Shown piece after piece: positions 35,677-44,685 of a DNA stretch of 64,000 bases (within the stretch, counting starts at the first letter, position 1; each line of letters starts with the position of its first letter). The notes below the pieces were generated by a model. It was not told where the DNA came from and did not search any database. It worked only from the letters and a program-made list of their open reading frames with translations. This stretch comes from Algorimicrobium echini. GTDB lineage: Bacteria > Bacteroidota > Bacteroidia > Flavobacteriales > Flavobacteriaceae. The DNA lies in NCBI RefSeq assembly GCF_900115185.1, contig NZ_FOVN01000005.1, positions 69,501 through 133,500 of the forward strand, given 5' to 3'. The translations under genes were made by a program, and so were the position numbers.

Positions 35677-36099
35677 ATGAAATACTTTTTATCAATAACA
35701 TTTCTGGTTATGGCAATAAATACAAATACCATTTACAGCCAATCAGATATTGAAGAATCAGACAGAAATCAATTAGTATCATTTTATGAGGCTTTATCAA
35801 ACAACGTGATAACCGCAGAAATCCTTCAAACGCATATACCAAATTTAAAACTACTATCTGAAACTACCGATTCAAAAAATCAAAACAAATACACTATTTC
35901 AATTGAAACAATCCTACAAAATCAGTGGTCTCAAGTCGCCATTATAAATTTAAAAATGGAAATGATAAAAAATCATATCATCCAAGTTTCTGGAGAATTT
36001 ACAGGGCGAGAACTCCTGGAATGTGAGTTTATAACAACCGAGTTTAAACATATATGGGAAAAAAATGATAAATCAACATATAAAATAGTAAAACAATAA
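35677..36099 (+). CDS. Secreted protein of unknown function
   Basis: 140 aa with a signal peptide (MKYFLSITFLVMAINTNTIYSQ). The mature part (DIEESDRNQLVSFYEALSNN...) has the length and helix-then-strand order of a small NTF2-like or lipocalin-like domain, but I do not recognise it. It is 3 bp upstream of the SDR epimerase and almost certainly cotranscribed with it. Confidence 0.65.
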   Translation: MKYFLSITFLVMAINTNTIYSQSDIEESDRNQLVSFYEALSNNVITAEILQTHIPNLKLLSETTDSKNQNKYTISIETILQNQWSQVAIINLKMEMIKNHIIQVSGEFTGRELLECEFITTEFKHIWEKNDKSTYKIVKQ

Positions 36100-36102
36100 A
36101 AC

Positions 36103-37041
36103 ATGAAAAAAGTTGGCATCATAGGTGGTTCAGGCTTTATAGGAAGTCATATTACCAAAACATTTCTAGAAAACGGTTTTGAGGTTAAAGCTTCAACAAC
36201 AGATATTTCAAATGAAATAAAGTATCAGCATTTAATGAACCTAAAAAATGCTGAAAACTTACATATTAGCGAGTTAGACGTAAGAGACAAACAACAACTG
36301 AAACAGTTTATTTCTGATTGTGATGTAATAATTCACAGTGGAACACCATTTCAATTAGATTTTAATGATGCAAAAACAGAGTTATTTGACCCTACCATAA
36401 AAGGTACCGAAAACTTTTTAGCTGTTGTTAAGGAAATGCCTACAGTGAAAAAAGTAGTTCTTATTGCCTCTGTTGCAGCTTATAACACCAACTTTCCTTT
36501 ACCTGCTGGTAATAAGTTAGCTTCAGATACTTTTAATGAAAAAGACACACCATTTTTAAGCGAAGAAAGTCATCCTTATGCCCAAGCAAAATTTATGGCA
36601 AACCAAGTGGTAAATAATTTTATTGAAAGTCATCCTAACCTAGACGTTGAAATAACCAGTTTATCACCAGTTGGCGTTTTTGGAAAGTCTATGTCCAAAC
36701 GTGAAGACTCGACCTCAACAGGATTACAGCTTTTAATAAAAAACAATTTAGCTCCAAATCCATTTGTACAAATGCTTTATGATACTAATGTAGAAATGGC
36801 TATTGTAAATGTAAAAGATGTAGCAGCTGCTGCTTTTAAAGCTGCTACTATTTCTGGATTACATGGTAAAAACTATTTATTATCAAGTGAAACCTATCCA
36901 ATGTCAGACCTTAACTTAATGTTAAATAACAAGGCGCCTAAAAACCTACCGAAAATCATTTATCAAAACCAACTTGCTGAACACGATTTGGGATTGCCTT
37001 TTCAGTCTGTTAAAACAACTTTAGAAGAATATTCCATGTAA
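36103..37041 (+). CDS. NAD-dependent epimerase/dehydratase family (extended SDR)
   Basis: 312 aa cytoplasmic oxidoreductase of the dihydroflavonol-reductase-like extended SDR group. The Rossmann motif is GIIGGSGFIGSHI (residues 5-17). IASVAAYNTN supplies the serine-containing strand and SHPYAQAKF the YxxxK catalytic pair. Substrate is unknown; relatives reduce aldehydes or ketones or epimerise sugars. It sits between two small secreted proteins in a same-strand run that also contains a zinc alcohol dehydrogenase and a RidA-like protein. Confidence 0.85.
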   Translation: MKKVGIIGGSGFIGSHITKTFLENGFEVKASTTDISNEIKYQHLMNLKNAENLHISELDVRDKQQLKQFISDCDVIIHSGTPFQLDFNDAKTELFDPTIKGTENFLAVVKEMPTVKKVVLIASVAAYNTNFPLPAGNKLASDTFNEKDTPFLSEESHPYAQAKFMANQVVNNFIESHPNLDVEITSLSPVGVFGKSMSKREDSTSTGLQLLIKNNLAPNPFVQMLYDTNVEMAIVNVKDVAAAAFKAATISGLHGKNYLLSSETYPMSDLNLMLNNKAPKNLPKIIYQNQLAEHDLGLPFQSVKTTLEEYSM

Positions 37042-37101
37042 CAAACAACTATTTTCTAATAGCCGTATCACTAACCAAAAGGTTATTACTTAAAACATAA
37101 A

Positions 37102-37608
37102 ATGAAAAAAATTACGCCATTCGTCATTACGGTTTTGTCTTACTTTTCAATTTTTGGACAAACAACCAATGAAAAATATGTAAATGATGTAAAAACCATA
37201 GAAAACATCATCAATGCTTACTACGAAGTTGTTTCGGGCTCAAGCACAGATCCTTGGCAATTTGAAAGAGACAAATACATTCATGCAGCGCATGCATTAA
37301 TTACCCGAATAGATGAAAATGGAAAAGCTCAATCGCACGCACTGGAATCAGAATATGTGCCCATGGCGTTGTTACCAAAAGAAAGTTTTTACGAAAAAGA
37401 GCTAAAAAGAACCATAAGCCAATTTGGTAATATCGCTCAAGTATGGAGTGCTTTTGAAATACGCACAAATCCTGAAATTGAGACTAACATAAGAGGTTTA
37501 AATAGTATTCAATTGCACTATGAAAATGGCAGATGGTTTATTGATAGTTGGACTTGCGAAATGGAATTTGATAAAAATAAATTAGTGACCGAATTTTTAA
37601 ATAAATAA
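37102..37608 (+). CDS. Secreted NTF2-like protein
   Basis: 168 aa. A signal peptide (MKKITPFVITVLSYFSIFGQ) precedes a domain with the NTF2-like order VKTIENIINAYYEVVSG...FERDKYIHAAHALITRI...IRGLNSIQLHYENGRWFIDSWTCE. These folds hold ligands or catalyse small reactions; no active-site residues can be assigned confidently. It is one of at least three NTF2-like proteins within 7 kb. Confidence 0.7.
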   Translation: MKKITPFVITVLSYFSIFGQTTNEKYVNDVKTIENIINAYYEVVSGSSTDPWQFERDKYIHAAHALITRIDENGKAQSHALESEYVPMALLPKESFYEKELKRTISQFGNIAQVWSAFEIRTNPEIETNIRGLNSIQLHYENGRWFIDSWTCEMEFDKNKLVTEFLNK

Positions 37609-37636
37609 TCGTAATAAAAATTTGAAATATTAAATC

Positions 37637-37972
37637 ATGAAGAACCCATTAACCAAATGGACCAAAGCAGAACTTAAAATTTACATACTCCTGCTTTGTG
37701 CTAAAATAGACCAAAATGAATCTGCGGAAGAACTCACTTTAATCAAATCTAAAACAACCGATGAAACCTATAACAAACTCTACAACGAATTTTGTTGTGA
37801 TGATGAGGACGGTTGTTTTGAAAAAATTGAAGACGCCATTAATTACCATGAATACTCACCTAAAGAACTCTTTTGGTTAAAACAGGAAATCTTGGAGGTG
37901 TTCCATTCAGATAAAAAATTTGTCATGAAGGAAAGGTATCTGGAGAAAGTATTTGATAATATTTTGTATTAG
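37637..37972 (+). CDS. Hypothetical helical protein (possibly TerB-like)
   Basis: 111 aa, no signal peptide, strongly helical and acidic with a CCDDEDGC cluster in the middle. The start KWTKAELKIYILLLCAKIDQ and the acidic pairs recall small TerB-like helical proteins, but I cannot assign it. It follows the NTF2-like gene by 28 bp on the same strand. Confidence 0.6.
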   Translation: MKNPLTKWTKAELKIYILLLCAKIDQNESAEELTLIKSKTTDETYNKLYNEFCCDDEDGCFEKIEDAINYHEYSPKELFWLKQEILEVFHSDKKFVMKERYLEKVFDNILY

Positions 37973-38184
37973 ACTATAAACACATGTAAACGAACACATG
38001 TAACCAAATTTAACTCCATCTCTTTTCTATATATCATTCCTCATTACAATAGTTTGTTGTGAGGACTCAACCAAAATAAAAAAAGCCATGAACTCTATAA
38101 ATCCAAACTTCGGAAAAACAGACAATTAAATTTTAAAACGGAGCATTAATATTTAAAACTAATAATCATTAAAACCCAATTAAA

Positions 38185-38709
38185 ATGAAAACAACAAAAA
38201 ACTATCTATTAGGAATTTTTTTAACTACAACAGTTTTATTCTCAAGCTGCAATGAAAAACAAAAAACAGAAATACAGGAGGAAAAAACTGAAACAATTGA
38301 ATATAAAGAATTGGATGAAACACCAGAATACTTCATGTTGCGTCCAGAAGTAGAAAAAGCATATGGGTATTCGCACGCCGTAAAAATAGGAAACTCTATT
38401 AAAGTTTCTGGCGCTGTTAGTATGGATAACGAAGGGAATCCAACAGCCATTGGCGATTTTGAACAGCAAATGAAAAACTGCTATGCTGATTTGGATAAAA
38501 TTTTAAAACATTATGGCTGCACGTTTGATGATGTGGTTGTAGAAAATGTGTTTACAACCAATATGCCCAAATTTTTAGAGTTTGCTGGTTATAGAACTGA
38601 AATTTATAAAAATCATTTTCCAACAGGGTCTTGGCTTGGTGTAAAAGAATTAGCTATACCAGAATTTTTGATTGAAATAGAATTGGAGGTTCATAAAACC
38701 CAGAATTAA
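38185..38709 (+). CDS. RidA/YjgF-family lipoprotein
   Basis: 174 aa. A lipoprotein signal ends at LFSSC (Cys22), which places it on a membrane, unlike the usual cytosolic RidA (about 130 aa). The Rid fold is seen in YSHAVKIGNSIKVSGAVSMD, DLDKILKHYGCTFDDVVVENVF and FPTGSWLGVKELAIPEFLIEIELEV (in parts). The arginine that RidA enzymes use to hold the imine substrate (in the PARS-type motif) is replaced by the GSW segment, so imine deaminase activity is unlikely. It is upstream of a zinc alcohol dehydrogenase. Confidence 0.8.
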   Translation: MKTTKNYLLGIFLTTTVLFSSCNEKQKTEIQEEKTETIEYKELDETPEYFMLRPEVEKAYGYSHAVKIGNSIKVSGAVSMDNEGNPTAIGDFEQQMKNCYADLDKILKHYGCTFDDVVVENVFTTNMPKFLEFAGYRTEIYKNHFPTGSWLGVKELAIPEFLIEIELEVHKTQN

Positions 38710-38758
38710 AATATTGCAATATGAACTGTAGGATACTCGTAATTTAAAACACATAAAA

Positions 38759-39766
38759 ATGAAAGTAAATGCATACGCGGCTTTAAAGCCAAATGAAAAA
38801 TTAGAATCCTACTCTTATGAATTAGGTGAATTAGGATCTGAACAAGTAGATATTAAAGTTGCCTATTGTGGCATCTGCCATTCTGATTTAAGTATGATAA
38901 ACAACGAATGGGGCATGACGGAATACCCAATCGTACCTGGACATGAAATAATTGGCGAAGTAATTGCCGTTGGTAAAGCTGTGAAAAATTTAAAAATAGG
39001 TGATAAAGTAGGACTTGGGTGGATGTCATCTTCCTGCATGAGTTGCGAGCAGTGTATGGATGGTCATCATCACTTATGCTATGATGGTGAATCTACCATT
39101 GTAGGAAGAAACGGTGGTTTTGCTGATTATGTTCGTGGACACTGGTCTTGGGCAATTCCGCTTCCCGATACTATTGATATGAGTAAAGCAGGTCCTTTAT
39201 TATGTGGTGGAATTACCGTTTTCAGCCCAATATTGTTAGGTGGTGTAAAGCCAACGGATACCGTTGGTGTAATAGGCATTGGAGGACTTGGACACATGGC
39301 TATCAAATTCTTAAAAAATTGGGGATGTGAAGTGGTTGCTTTTAGCTCAAACCCCTCTAAAAAGGAAGAAATTTTAAAAATGGGAGCAAGTAAAGTAATC
39401 AATTCCACCTCTCACGAAGAATTAGAAAGTATCACCGGAAAACTAAACTTTATTATCAATACAACCAATGTAACCTTAGACTGGAATTCTTACCTAACAG
39501 CCCTAGCACCTAAAGGAAGGTTTCACACAGTCGGTGCCGTTTTGGAACCTTTGGCAATTCCTGCATTTAGCTTAATTATGGGAGAAAAGACGGTTGGCGG
39601 TAGTCCAATAGGCAGTCCTGCGTTGACTAAAACCATGCTTGATTTTTGTGTAAGACACGCTATTTATCCAGATGTTGAAGAATTTCCTATGACGAAAGTC
39701 AATGACGCCATTGAACATTTAAAAACAGGAAAGGCACGATTTAGAGTGGTTCTTAAAAACGAATAA
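38759..39766 (+). CDS. Zinc-dependent NAD(P) alcohol dehydrogenase (CAD/YahK-like)
   Basis: 335 aa medium-chain dehydrogenase that interconverts aldehydes and alcohols. Catalytic zinc ligands lie in CGICHSD and GHEIIGEV. The structural zinc site is the four-Cys block CMSCEQC...C. The cofactor loop is VGVIGIGGLGHMAIKF near residue 160. The aldehyde-reductase (cinnamyl-alcohol dehydrogenase, YahK) subgroup is suggested by PGHEIIGEV and GLGWMSSSC. It may act with the upstream SDR and RidA-like genes on reactive carbonyl compounds; this is a guess from position. Confidence 0.88.
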   Translation: MKVNAYAALKPNEKLESYSYELGELGSEQVDIKVAYCGICHSDLSMINNEWGMTEYPIVPGHEIIGEVIAVGKAVKNLKIGDKVGLGWMSSSCMSCEQCMDGHHHLCYDGESTIVGRNGGFADYVRGHWSWAIPLPDTIDMSKAGPLLCGGITVFSPILLGGVKPTDTVGVIGIGGLGHMAIKFLKNWGCEVVAFSSNPSKKEEILKMGASKVINSTSHEELESITGKLNFIINTTNVTLDWNSYLTALAPKGRFHTVGAVLEPLAIPAFSLIMGEKTVGGSPIGSPALTKTMLDFCVRHAIYPDVEEFPMTKVNDAIEHLKTGKARFRVVLKNE

Positions 39767-39942
39767 GGTTTCACGGTATCGCGAAAATTTAAACTCATCA
39801 GATTTCAATTTCAGTTTACACGGTGTTCCTAGAAAATAAATCCATACCATTAAGTGCTTTATGGGTAACAACTGAAGATTGAGTTACAAAAATGGGAAAC
39901 TGAAAACCATAAAAACTTCAAACAATCATTAAACACAAAAAA

Positions 39943-41496
39943 ATGAAAACAATATCGAAAATTCTTATCACTGCATTCCTCTTAATAGGATTAGTTGTTA
40001 GAAGTCAAACAGTGCCACAAGCACTCGCCAAAATCAATACAGAAGGTTTTCAGAAATCCCAAGTCATGAGTCTCATTACGGACCTTTCTGATATTTATGC
40101 ACCGCGATTAACAGGCACAAATCAATATTATTCGGCAGCGTTATGGGCCAAGAAAACCATGGAAGATTGGGGAATGGATAAAGTCTATTTCGAAAACTAT
40201 TGCGATGATTGCATGGGCTGGGAAGTCAAATCATTTAACGTAGAAATGATAGAACCCACTTATATGAAAATTCAAGCCTATCCGTATGCGTGGACAGAAT
40301 CCTCTAATGGCGAACAAATAAGCAATTTAATTTGGATTGAAAAATACGCAGATTTGGAACAAGTAAAACACAAATGGAATGGAAAATTAAAGGGAAAAAT
40401 AATACTGATAGGTTCGGCTCCTGATCAAGATATGCTATTTGACACTTTGTCAAAACGTCATGCTAAAGAGCAACTTGAAGAAGCTAAAAAATCCATTACA
40501 CCTGTGGTTGAAAAACCTTTAGGTCCCTCTTCTGGAGATCTTGATTTGGTTAAAGATTTCGACATTATTTTTAAAATGTTAGCCCAAAAAGACGATGCGT
40601 TTTTTGCTTATTTAAAAGCAGAAGGCGCATTGAGTGTTTTAGGAACCACTCCAAAGTTTCCTGGAGTTATTCATCCAAGTGGGACCTATAACTACAAAGC
40701 TAGTAATGACAAACCAATTCCATATTTCGCTATTGCTCCGGAAAATTTTGGGAAATTAAAACGTTTAACAGAAAATGGACATTCCCCTAAAATTAAATAT
40801 CATTTAGATTCTGAATTGTATCTAAAACCTGAAAACAACGTCAATATTTTCGGCGAAATAACAGGCTCAGATCCAAAATTAAAAGATGAAGTGGTAATGA
40901 TTGGTGCCCATTTCGACTCATGGCATAGCGCTTCGGGAGCCACTGATAATGGTGCAGGTTGCGCAGTCATGATGGAAGTCATGCGCATTATTAAAACATC
41001 CGGATTAAAACCAAAGCGAACAATAAGAATTGCGCTTTGGGGTGGTGAAGAACAAGGGCTTGTAGGTTCCAGAGCTTATGCAGAAAGTCATTTTGGGAAA
41101 ATAAAGGAATCAACCAGAAAAAAGAATGTTGAAACCATTTCAGCCTATTTAAATATGGACAATGGTGCTGGTCAAATGCGTGGTATCTATTTACAAGGAA
41201 ACGAAGCTGTACGCCCAATTTTTGAAGACATGTTAAAACCATATACACATTTGGATGTTAATAATCTAACCATAGAAAACACAAATTTTACAGACCACGA
41301 AGTTTTTGATTTTTACAAAATCCCTGGATTTCAAATCATTCAAGATCCGCTAAACTATAGTACTGTAACCCATCATACAAATTTAGATGCATTAGAATAT
41401 GTTCCCGAACGCGATATGAAGATAAATGCCACAGTTATAGCAGCATTGGTATTTCAAATTGCAGAAAGGGATTTACGCTTACCAAGAGAAGACTAA
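39943..41496 (+). CDS. Secreted M28 family zinc peptidase
   Basis: 517 aa exported aminopeptidase-type enzyme. The signal peptide ends near GLVVRSQ. An inserted PA-like region (residues ~120-290) precedes the M28 catalytic domain. Zinc ligands and the catalytic base are visible as GAHFDSW and ATDNGAGC (His, Asp), WGGEEQGL (Glu-Glu), YLNMDNGAG (Asp) and STVTHHTNLD (His). It resembles carboxypeptidase Q / aminopeptidase S relatives. A second M28 gene lies at 48371-49774 on the other strand. Confidence 0.87.
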   Translation: MKTISKILITAFLLIGLVVRSQTVPQALAKINTEGFQKSQVMSLITDLSDIYAPRLTGTNQYYSAALWAKKTMEDWGMDKVYFENYCDDCMGWEVKSFNVEMIEPTYMKIQAYPYAWTESSNGEQISNLIWIEKYADLEQVKHKWNGKLKGKIILIGSAPDQDMLFDTLSKRHAKEQLEEAKKSITPVVEKPLGPSSGDLDLVKDFDIIFKMLAQKDDAFFAYLKAEGALSVLGTTPKFPGVIHPSGTYNYKASNDKPIPYFAIAPENFGKLKRLTENGHSPKIKYHLDSELYLKPENNVNIFGEITGSDPKLKDEVVMIGAHFDSWHSASGATDNGAGCAVMMEVMRIIKTSGLKPKRTIRIALWGGEEQGLVGSRAYAESHFGKIKESTRKKNVETISAYLNMDNGAGQMRGIYLQGNEAVRPIFEDMLKPYTHLDVNNLTIENTNFTDHEVFDFYKIPGFQIIQDPLNYSTVTHHTNLDALEYVPERDMKINATVIAALVFQIAERDLRLPRED

Positions 41497-41572
41497 ATGA
41501 TAATGAAAGTTAAAAAATTGAAATCGATAATTTTTAACAGTAAAAATTTAATAACTAAAATCAAAAAAAATT

Positions 41573-41980
41573 ATGAACACAAATCAAAATATCCAAGTCA
41601 TTGACAATTTATACAAAGCCTTTGCAACTGGCGATATTCCAACCGTTTTAGGTAGTATGAATCCAAATATTGAATGGAATGAAGCCGAAAGTAACTCCAT
41701 GGCAGATGGCAACCCTTACATAGGTCCAGATGCCATTTTAAATGGTGTTTTTGCACGTCTTGGAGCCAATCATGAATATTTTAATCTAGCTGACATCAAG
41801 CTTCATGATATGAGTAATAACCACATATTAGCAACTTTAAGGTATGATGCTAAAAACAAAGAAACAGGAAAAACTTACAATGCTCAAGCTGCACATTTAT
41901 GGTCTTTAGAAAATGCTAAAATTATAAAATTTCAACAGTTTGTGGATACCAAAAAATTAGCTGATGCTGAAACTAAATAA
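41573..41980 (+). CDS. SnoaL-like NTF2-family protein
   Basis: 135 aa, cytoplasmic (no signal peptide). The pattern QVIDNLYKAFATGDIPTVLGSMNPNIEWNEAES...GPDAILNGVF...LWSLENAKIIKFQQFVDT is typical of SnoaL-like/ketosteroid-isomerase-like proteins. Family members often act on small polar organic molecules; the substrate here is unknown. The start ATG is at 41573 after a 76-bp gap from the M28 gene. Confidence 0.82.
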   Translation: MNTNQNIQVIDNLYKAFATGDIPTVLGSMNPNIEWNEAESNSMADGNPYIGPDAILNGVFARLGANHEYFNLADIKLHDMSNNHILATLRYDAKNKETGKTYNAQAAHLWSLENAKIIKFQQFVDTKKLADAETK

Positions 41981-42174
41981 TTTATTATAAAAGCGAATTT
42001 AATAGCTTTCATATTTTCAGTCACATATAAATTAGATAAAAATATTTCTATCTAATAACACTGATTGTTATAAACCTGCTGAACAAAATTTTGTACTGAA
42101 TGCTAAATGAAGACACCCAAAAGAAATAATACAAACTAACTTAAACAGTGTCAACACATATTAAACCAAAAATT

Positions 42175-43215
42175 ATGCATTTAAAACAATCACTAATTAT
42201 TGCTATTGCTTTTAGCTTTCTGGGTTTAGCATCTTGGGAACTCTTCTGGCGTTCAGAAGGAAAAATGCCAGATCTTGATGACGATAAAAATCTTTGGGCT
42301 GTACAACGTGCTAAAGTAAATAAACTCACTAAAAGTGATGTTTTACTCATGGGATCATCACGAGTACTTTTTGATATTCAGTTAAATGAATGGGAAAGTG
42401 AAACTGGTGTTAGACCTATACAATTAGCGTCTGCTGGAGCTTCACCTTTACCCATTTTTCATGACATTGTAAATAACACAGACTTTAATGGTACTGTAAT
42501 TGTTGGTGTCACGCCTGGTCTCTTTTTCTCAACCACATATCCTGGTGCAGGTCCATGGAAACGTGCGCAAAGTCGTGTTGAATATTATCAAAATCGTACC
42601 TACGCACAACGCCTAAACCATTGGCTTTCGTTACCACTACAAAAAAACCTCGCACTAGTTTCTACTACTGAAGAAGGATGGTCTGATGACATAGATTTAA
42701 AATCTTTATTAGGAACTATACAATTAGAGAACAGATTAGAGAAACCCATATTTCCACCATTCTACAATTTTGGCGACATAGATCAAGACCGAAATATGCA
42801 AATGACACAAAAAACTGTCAATGATACAGCTTTTGCAAATACTGTTAAACTGGTTTGGAAAACAATAGTAACATCAAACGATCAACCACCAGAACGTGAA
42901 GCTACAACCAGTTTCTTTGCTGATGATGCTAAAAAATTTAAAGCTAAAGACGGCAATTTAATTTTAGTGTACTGTCCTGCTTCTGGTTTGTTTAAAGAAG
43001 GAGAAACTAAATTTTTTAAAACATCGGAGTTTTGGGATAAACTCATTTTACAAACTGGTAAAAAAGGTTATCATTATGAAGATTATGAACAACTCAAAAA
43101 TTTAGACTGTCCGGAATGGTCCCATTTATCAGCAAAAGATGCCAAATATTTCACCACAGAGTTGATTAAAATCATGAAAATTGATGGTGCATTGTCTCAT
43201 TCTAAAACCAATTAA
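42175..43215 (+). CDS. SGNH-like membrane-anchored protein, partner of MBOAT
   Basis: 346 aa. An N-terminal signal-anchor (SLIIAIAFSFLGLASWELFW) puts the rest outside the inner membrane. VLLMGSSRVLFD near residue 60 looks like SGNH block I (GxSS), and the C-terminal CPEWSHLS resembles the block V DxxH region with Glu in place of Asp. AlgJ/X- and PatB-like proteins with this layout acetylate polysaccharides using acyl groups passed by MBOAT enzymes. The MBOAT gene begins 2 bp after this stop. The ATG at 42175 was preferred to the GTG at 42148 because it starts the anchor helix cleanly. Confidence 0.72.
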   Translation: MHLKQSLIIAIAFSFLGLASWELFWRSEGKMPDLDDDKNLWAVQRAKVNKLTKSDVLLMGSSRVLFDIQLNEWESETGVRPIQLASAGASPLPIFHDIVNNTDFNGTVIVGVTPGLFFSTTYPGAGPWKRAQSRVEYYQNRTYAQRLNHWLSLPLQKNLALVSTTEEGWSDDIDLKSLLGTIQLENRLEKPIFPPFYNFGDIDQDRNMQMTQKTVNDTAFANTVKLVWKTIVTSNDQPPEREATTSFFADDAKKFKAKDGNLILVYCPASGLFKEGETKFFKTSEFWDKLILQTGKKGYHYEDYEQLKNLDCPEWSHLSAKDAKYFTTELIKIMKIDGALSHSKTN

Positions 43216-43217
43216 TC

Positions 43218-44633
43218 ATGTTATTTAACTCATTAAGTTTTATCGTATTTCTATTATTGGTTTTAGCATTATACTACCTAAAAATATTCAATTGGACTTC
43301 TAAAAAAAGAATGCTTTTAATAGCAAGTTACGTTTTTTATGGTCTATGGAATCCACCGTTAGTAATTCTTCTTTGGATATCCACGGTTGTTGACTGGACC
43401 GCTGGCAATAAACTAGCCGTTGAAGAAAATTCTCGTAAACGTAAGTTGTGGCTTCTTTTAAGTTTGTTTGTCAATTTAGGTTTTTTAGCCTTTTTTAAAT
43501 ACGGTAATTTTCTATTGGATAATTTTACAGTAGCCATTCATGCAATAGGAATAAATTTTGAACCACAACCCATGGATATTATTCTGCCAATGGGAATTTC
43601 ATTCTATACCTTTCAAACCATGTCTTATACCATAGACATGTATCACAAAAAAATTAAACCAGCACGAACATTTTTAGATTTCGCACTTTATGTTACTTTC
43701 TTTCCGCAATTAGTAGCTGGACCAATTGTTAGAGCTCAAGATTTAATTAGCCAATTCTACGAAGAAAAAAAAGCTACAGTCAATCAATTTATTTGGGGTG
43801 TATTTCTTTTAACCATCGGTTTATTTCAAAAAGTAGTACTAGCAGATACTTTGTTAGCTGATACTTCTGACACCGTTTTTGGTTCCAAAGAAATTCTTCA
43901 TGGTCTGGATGCTTGGACTGGCACTTTAGCTTTTTCGGGGCAGATTTTCTTTGATTTTGCTGGTTACTCAACCTGTGCCATTGGTATTGCCTTAATGCTT
44001 GGAATTAACTTACCAGACAACTTTAGATACCCTTATGCTTCCATTGGTTTTTCCGATTTATGGAAACGTTGGCACATATCACTATCCAGCTGGTTAAGGG
44101 ATTATTTATACATCCCATTGGGTGGTAACAAAAATGGAATTACAAGAATGTATGCCGCATTAATGATAACGATGCTCTTGGGTGGTTTATGGCATGGTGC
44201 TGCTTGGACGTTTGTTATTTGGGGTGCTCTACATGGACTATACCTGATAATTGAACGGCTTTTAAGAACTAGAATTCATATAAAAATTAATTCTTTTAAT
44301 GGTGTCTTGCTGGCTATACTTACCTATACACTCGTAAATTTTACATGGGTGTTTTTTAGAGCTCGTGAATTTTCAACAGCTAAAAATATGATTAATTCTA
44401 TGTTTTTTATGAATACGGATGGTATCAAAATTTTACAAAGTTTTGAAATCATTAAAGTGTTTATCCTTATAAGCCTGTTGTTTATTTGTCACTGGTTCAT
44501 GAGAAATACTTCAATGAAAACCGTATCGCAAAAAATATCTCCTATTTTGTTAGGAATTGTTTGGGCTATGATGCTTTTCCTTATAGCCATTTCGCAAGGT
44601 AGTGGCGAACAGTTTATATACTTTCAGTTTTAA
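43218..44633 (+). CDS. MBOAT O-acyltransferase (AlgI-like)
   Basis: 471 aa polytopic inner-membrane protein with about 11 hydrophobic segments. The MBOAT pattern is clear: LPMGISFYTFQTMSYTIDMY, FFPQLVAGPIVRAQDL, DLWKRWHISLSSWLRDYLYIPLGG (in parts), then GGLWHGAAW with the conserved histidine near residue 327 and a second in ALHGLYL. These enzymes move acetyl or other acyl groups across the membrane for polysaccharide O-acylation. It pairs with the SGNH-like protein directly upstream. The acceptor polymer is unknown. Confidence 0.92.
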   Translation: MLFNSLSFIVFLLLVLALYYLKIFNWTSKKRMLLIASYVFYGLWNPPLVILLWISTVVDWTAGNKLAVEENSRKRKLWLLLSLFVNLGFLAFFKYGNFLLDNFTVAIHAIGINFEPQPMDIILPMGISFYTFQTMSYTIDMYHKKIKPARTFLDFALYVTFFPQLVAGPIVRAQDLISQFYEEKKATVNQFIWGVFLLTIGLFQKVVLADTLLADTSDTVFGSKEILHGLDAWTGTLAFSGQIFFDFAGYSTCAIGIALMLGINLPDNFRYPYASIGFSDLWKRWHISLSSWLRDYLYIPLGGNKNGITRMYAALMITMLLGGLWHGAAWTFVIWGALHGLYLIIERLLRTRIHIKINSFNGVLLAILTYTLVNFTWVFFRAREFSTAKNMINSMFFMNTDGIKILQSFEIIKVFILISLLFICHWFMRNTSMKTVSQKISPILLGIVWAMMLFLIAISQGSGEQFIYFQF

Positions 44634-44685
44634 TGCAAACCTCACCTAGAAATAACCTATTTAAAAATTGTTTTTTTGAATATAA

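Noticed and set aside
35464-39890. Shared word TGAGTTACAAA in two leaders as a LytTR site
   Set aside because: Only one copy per leader, at very different distances from the genes, and LytTR sites are usually tandem direct repeats; 11 bases can recur by chance in AT-rich DNA.
42031-42054. TTAGATA/TATCTAA palindrome upstream of the SGNH-like gene
   Set aside because: AT-rich, imperfect in the centre and about 120 bp from the gene; not distinguishable from background.
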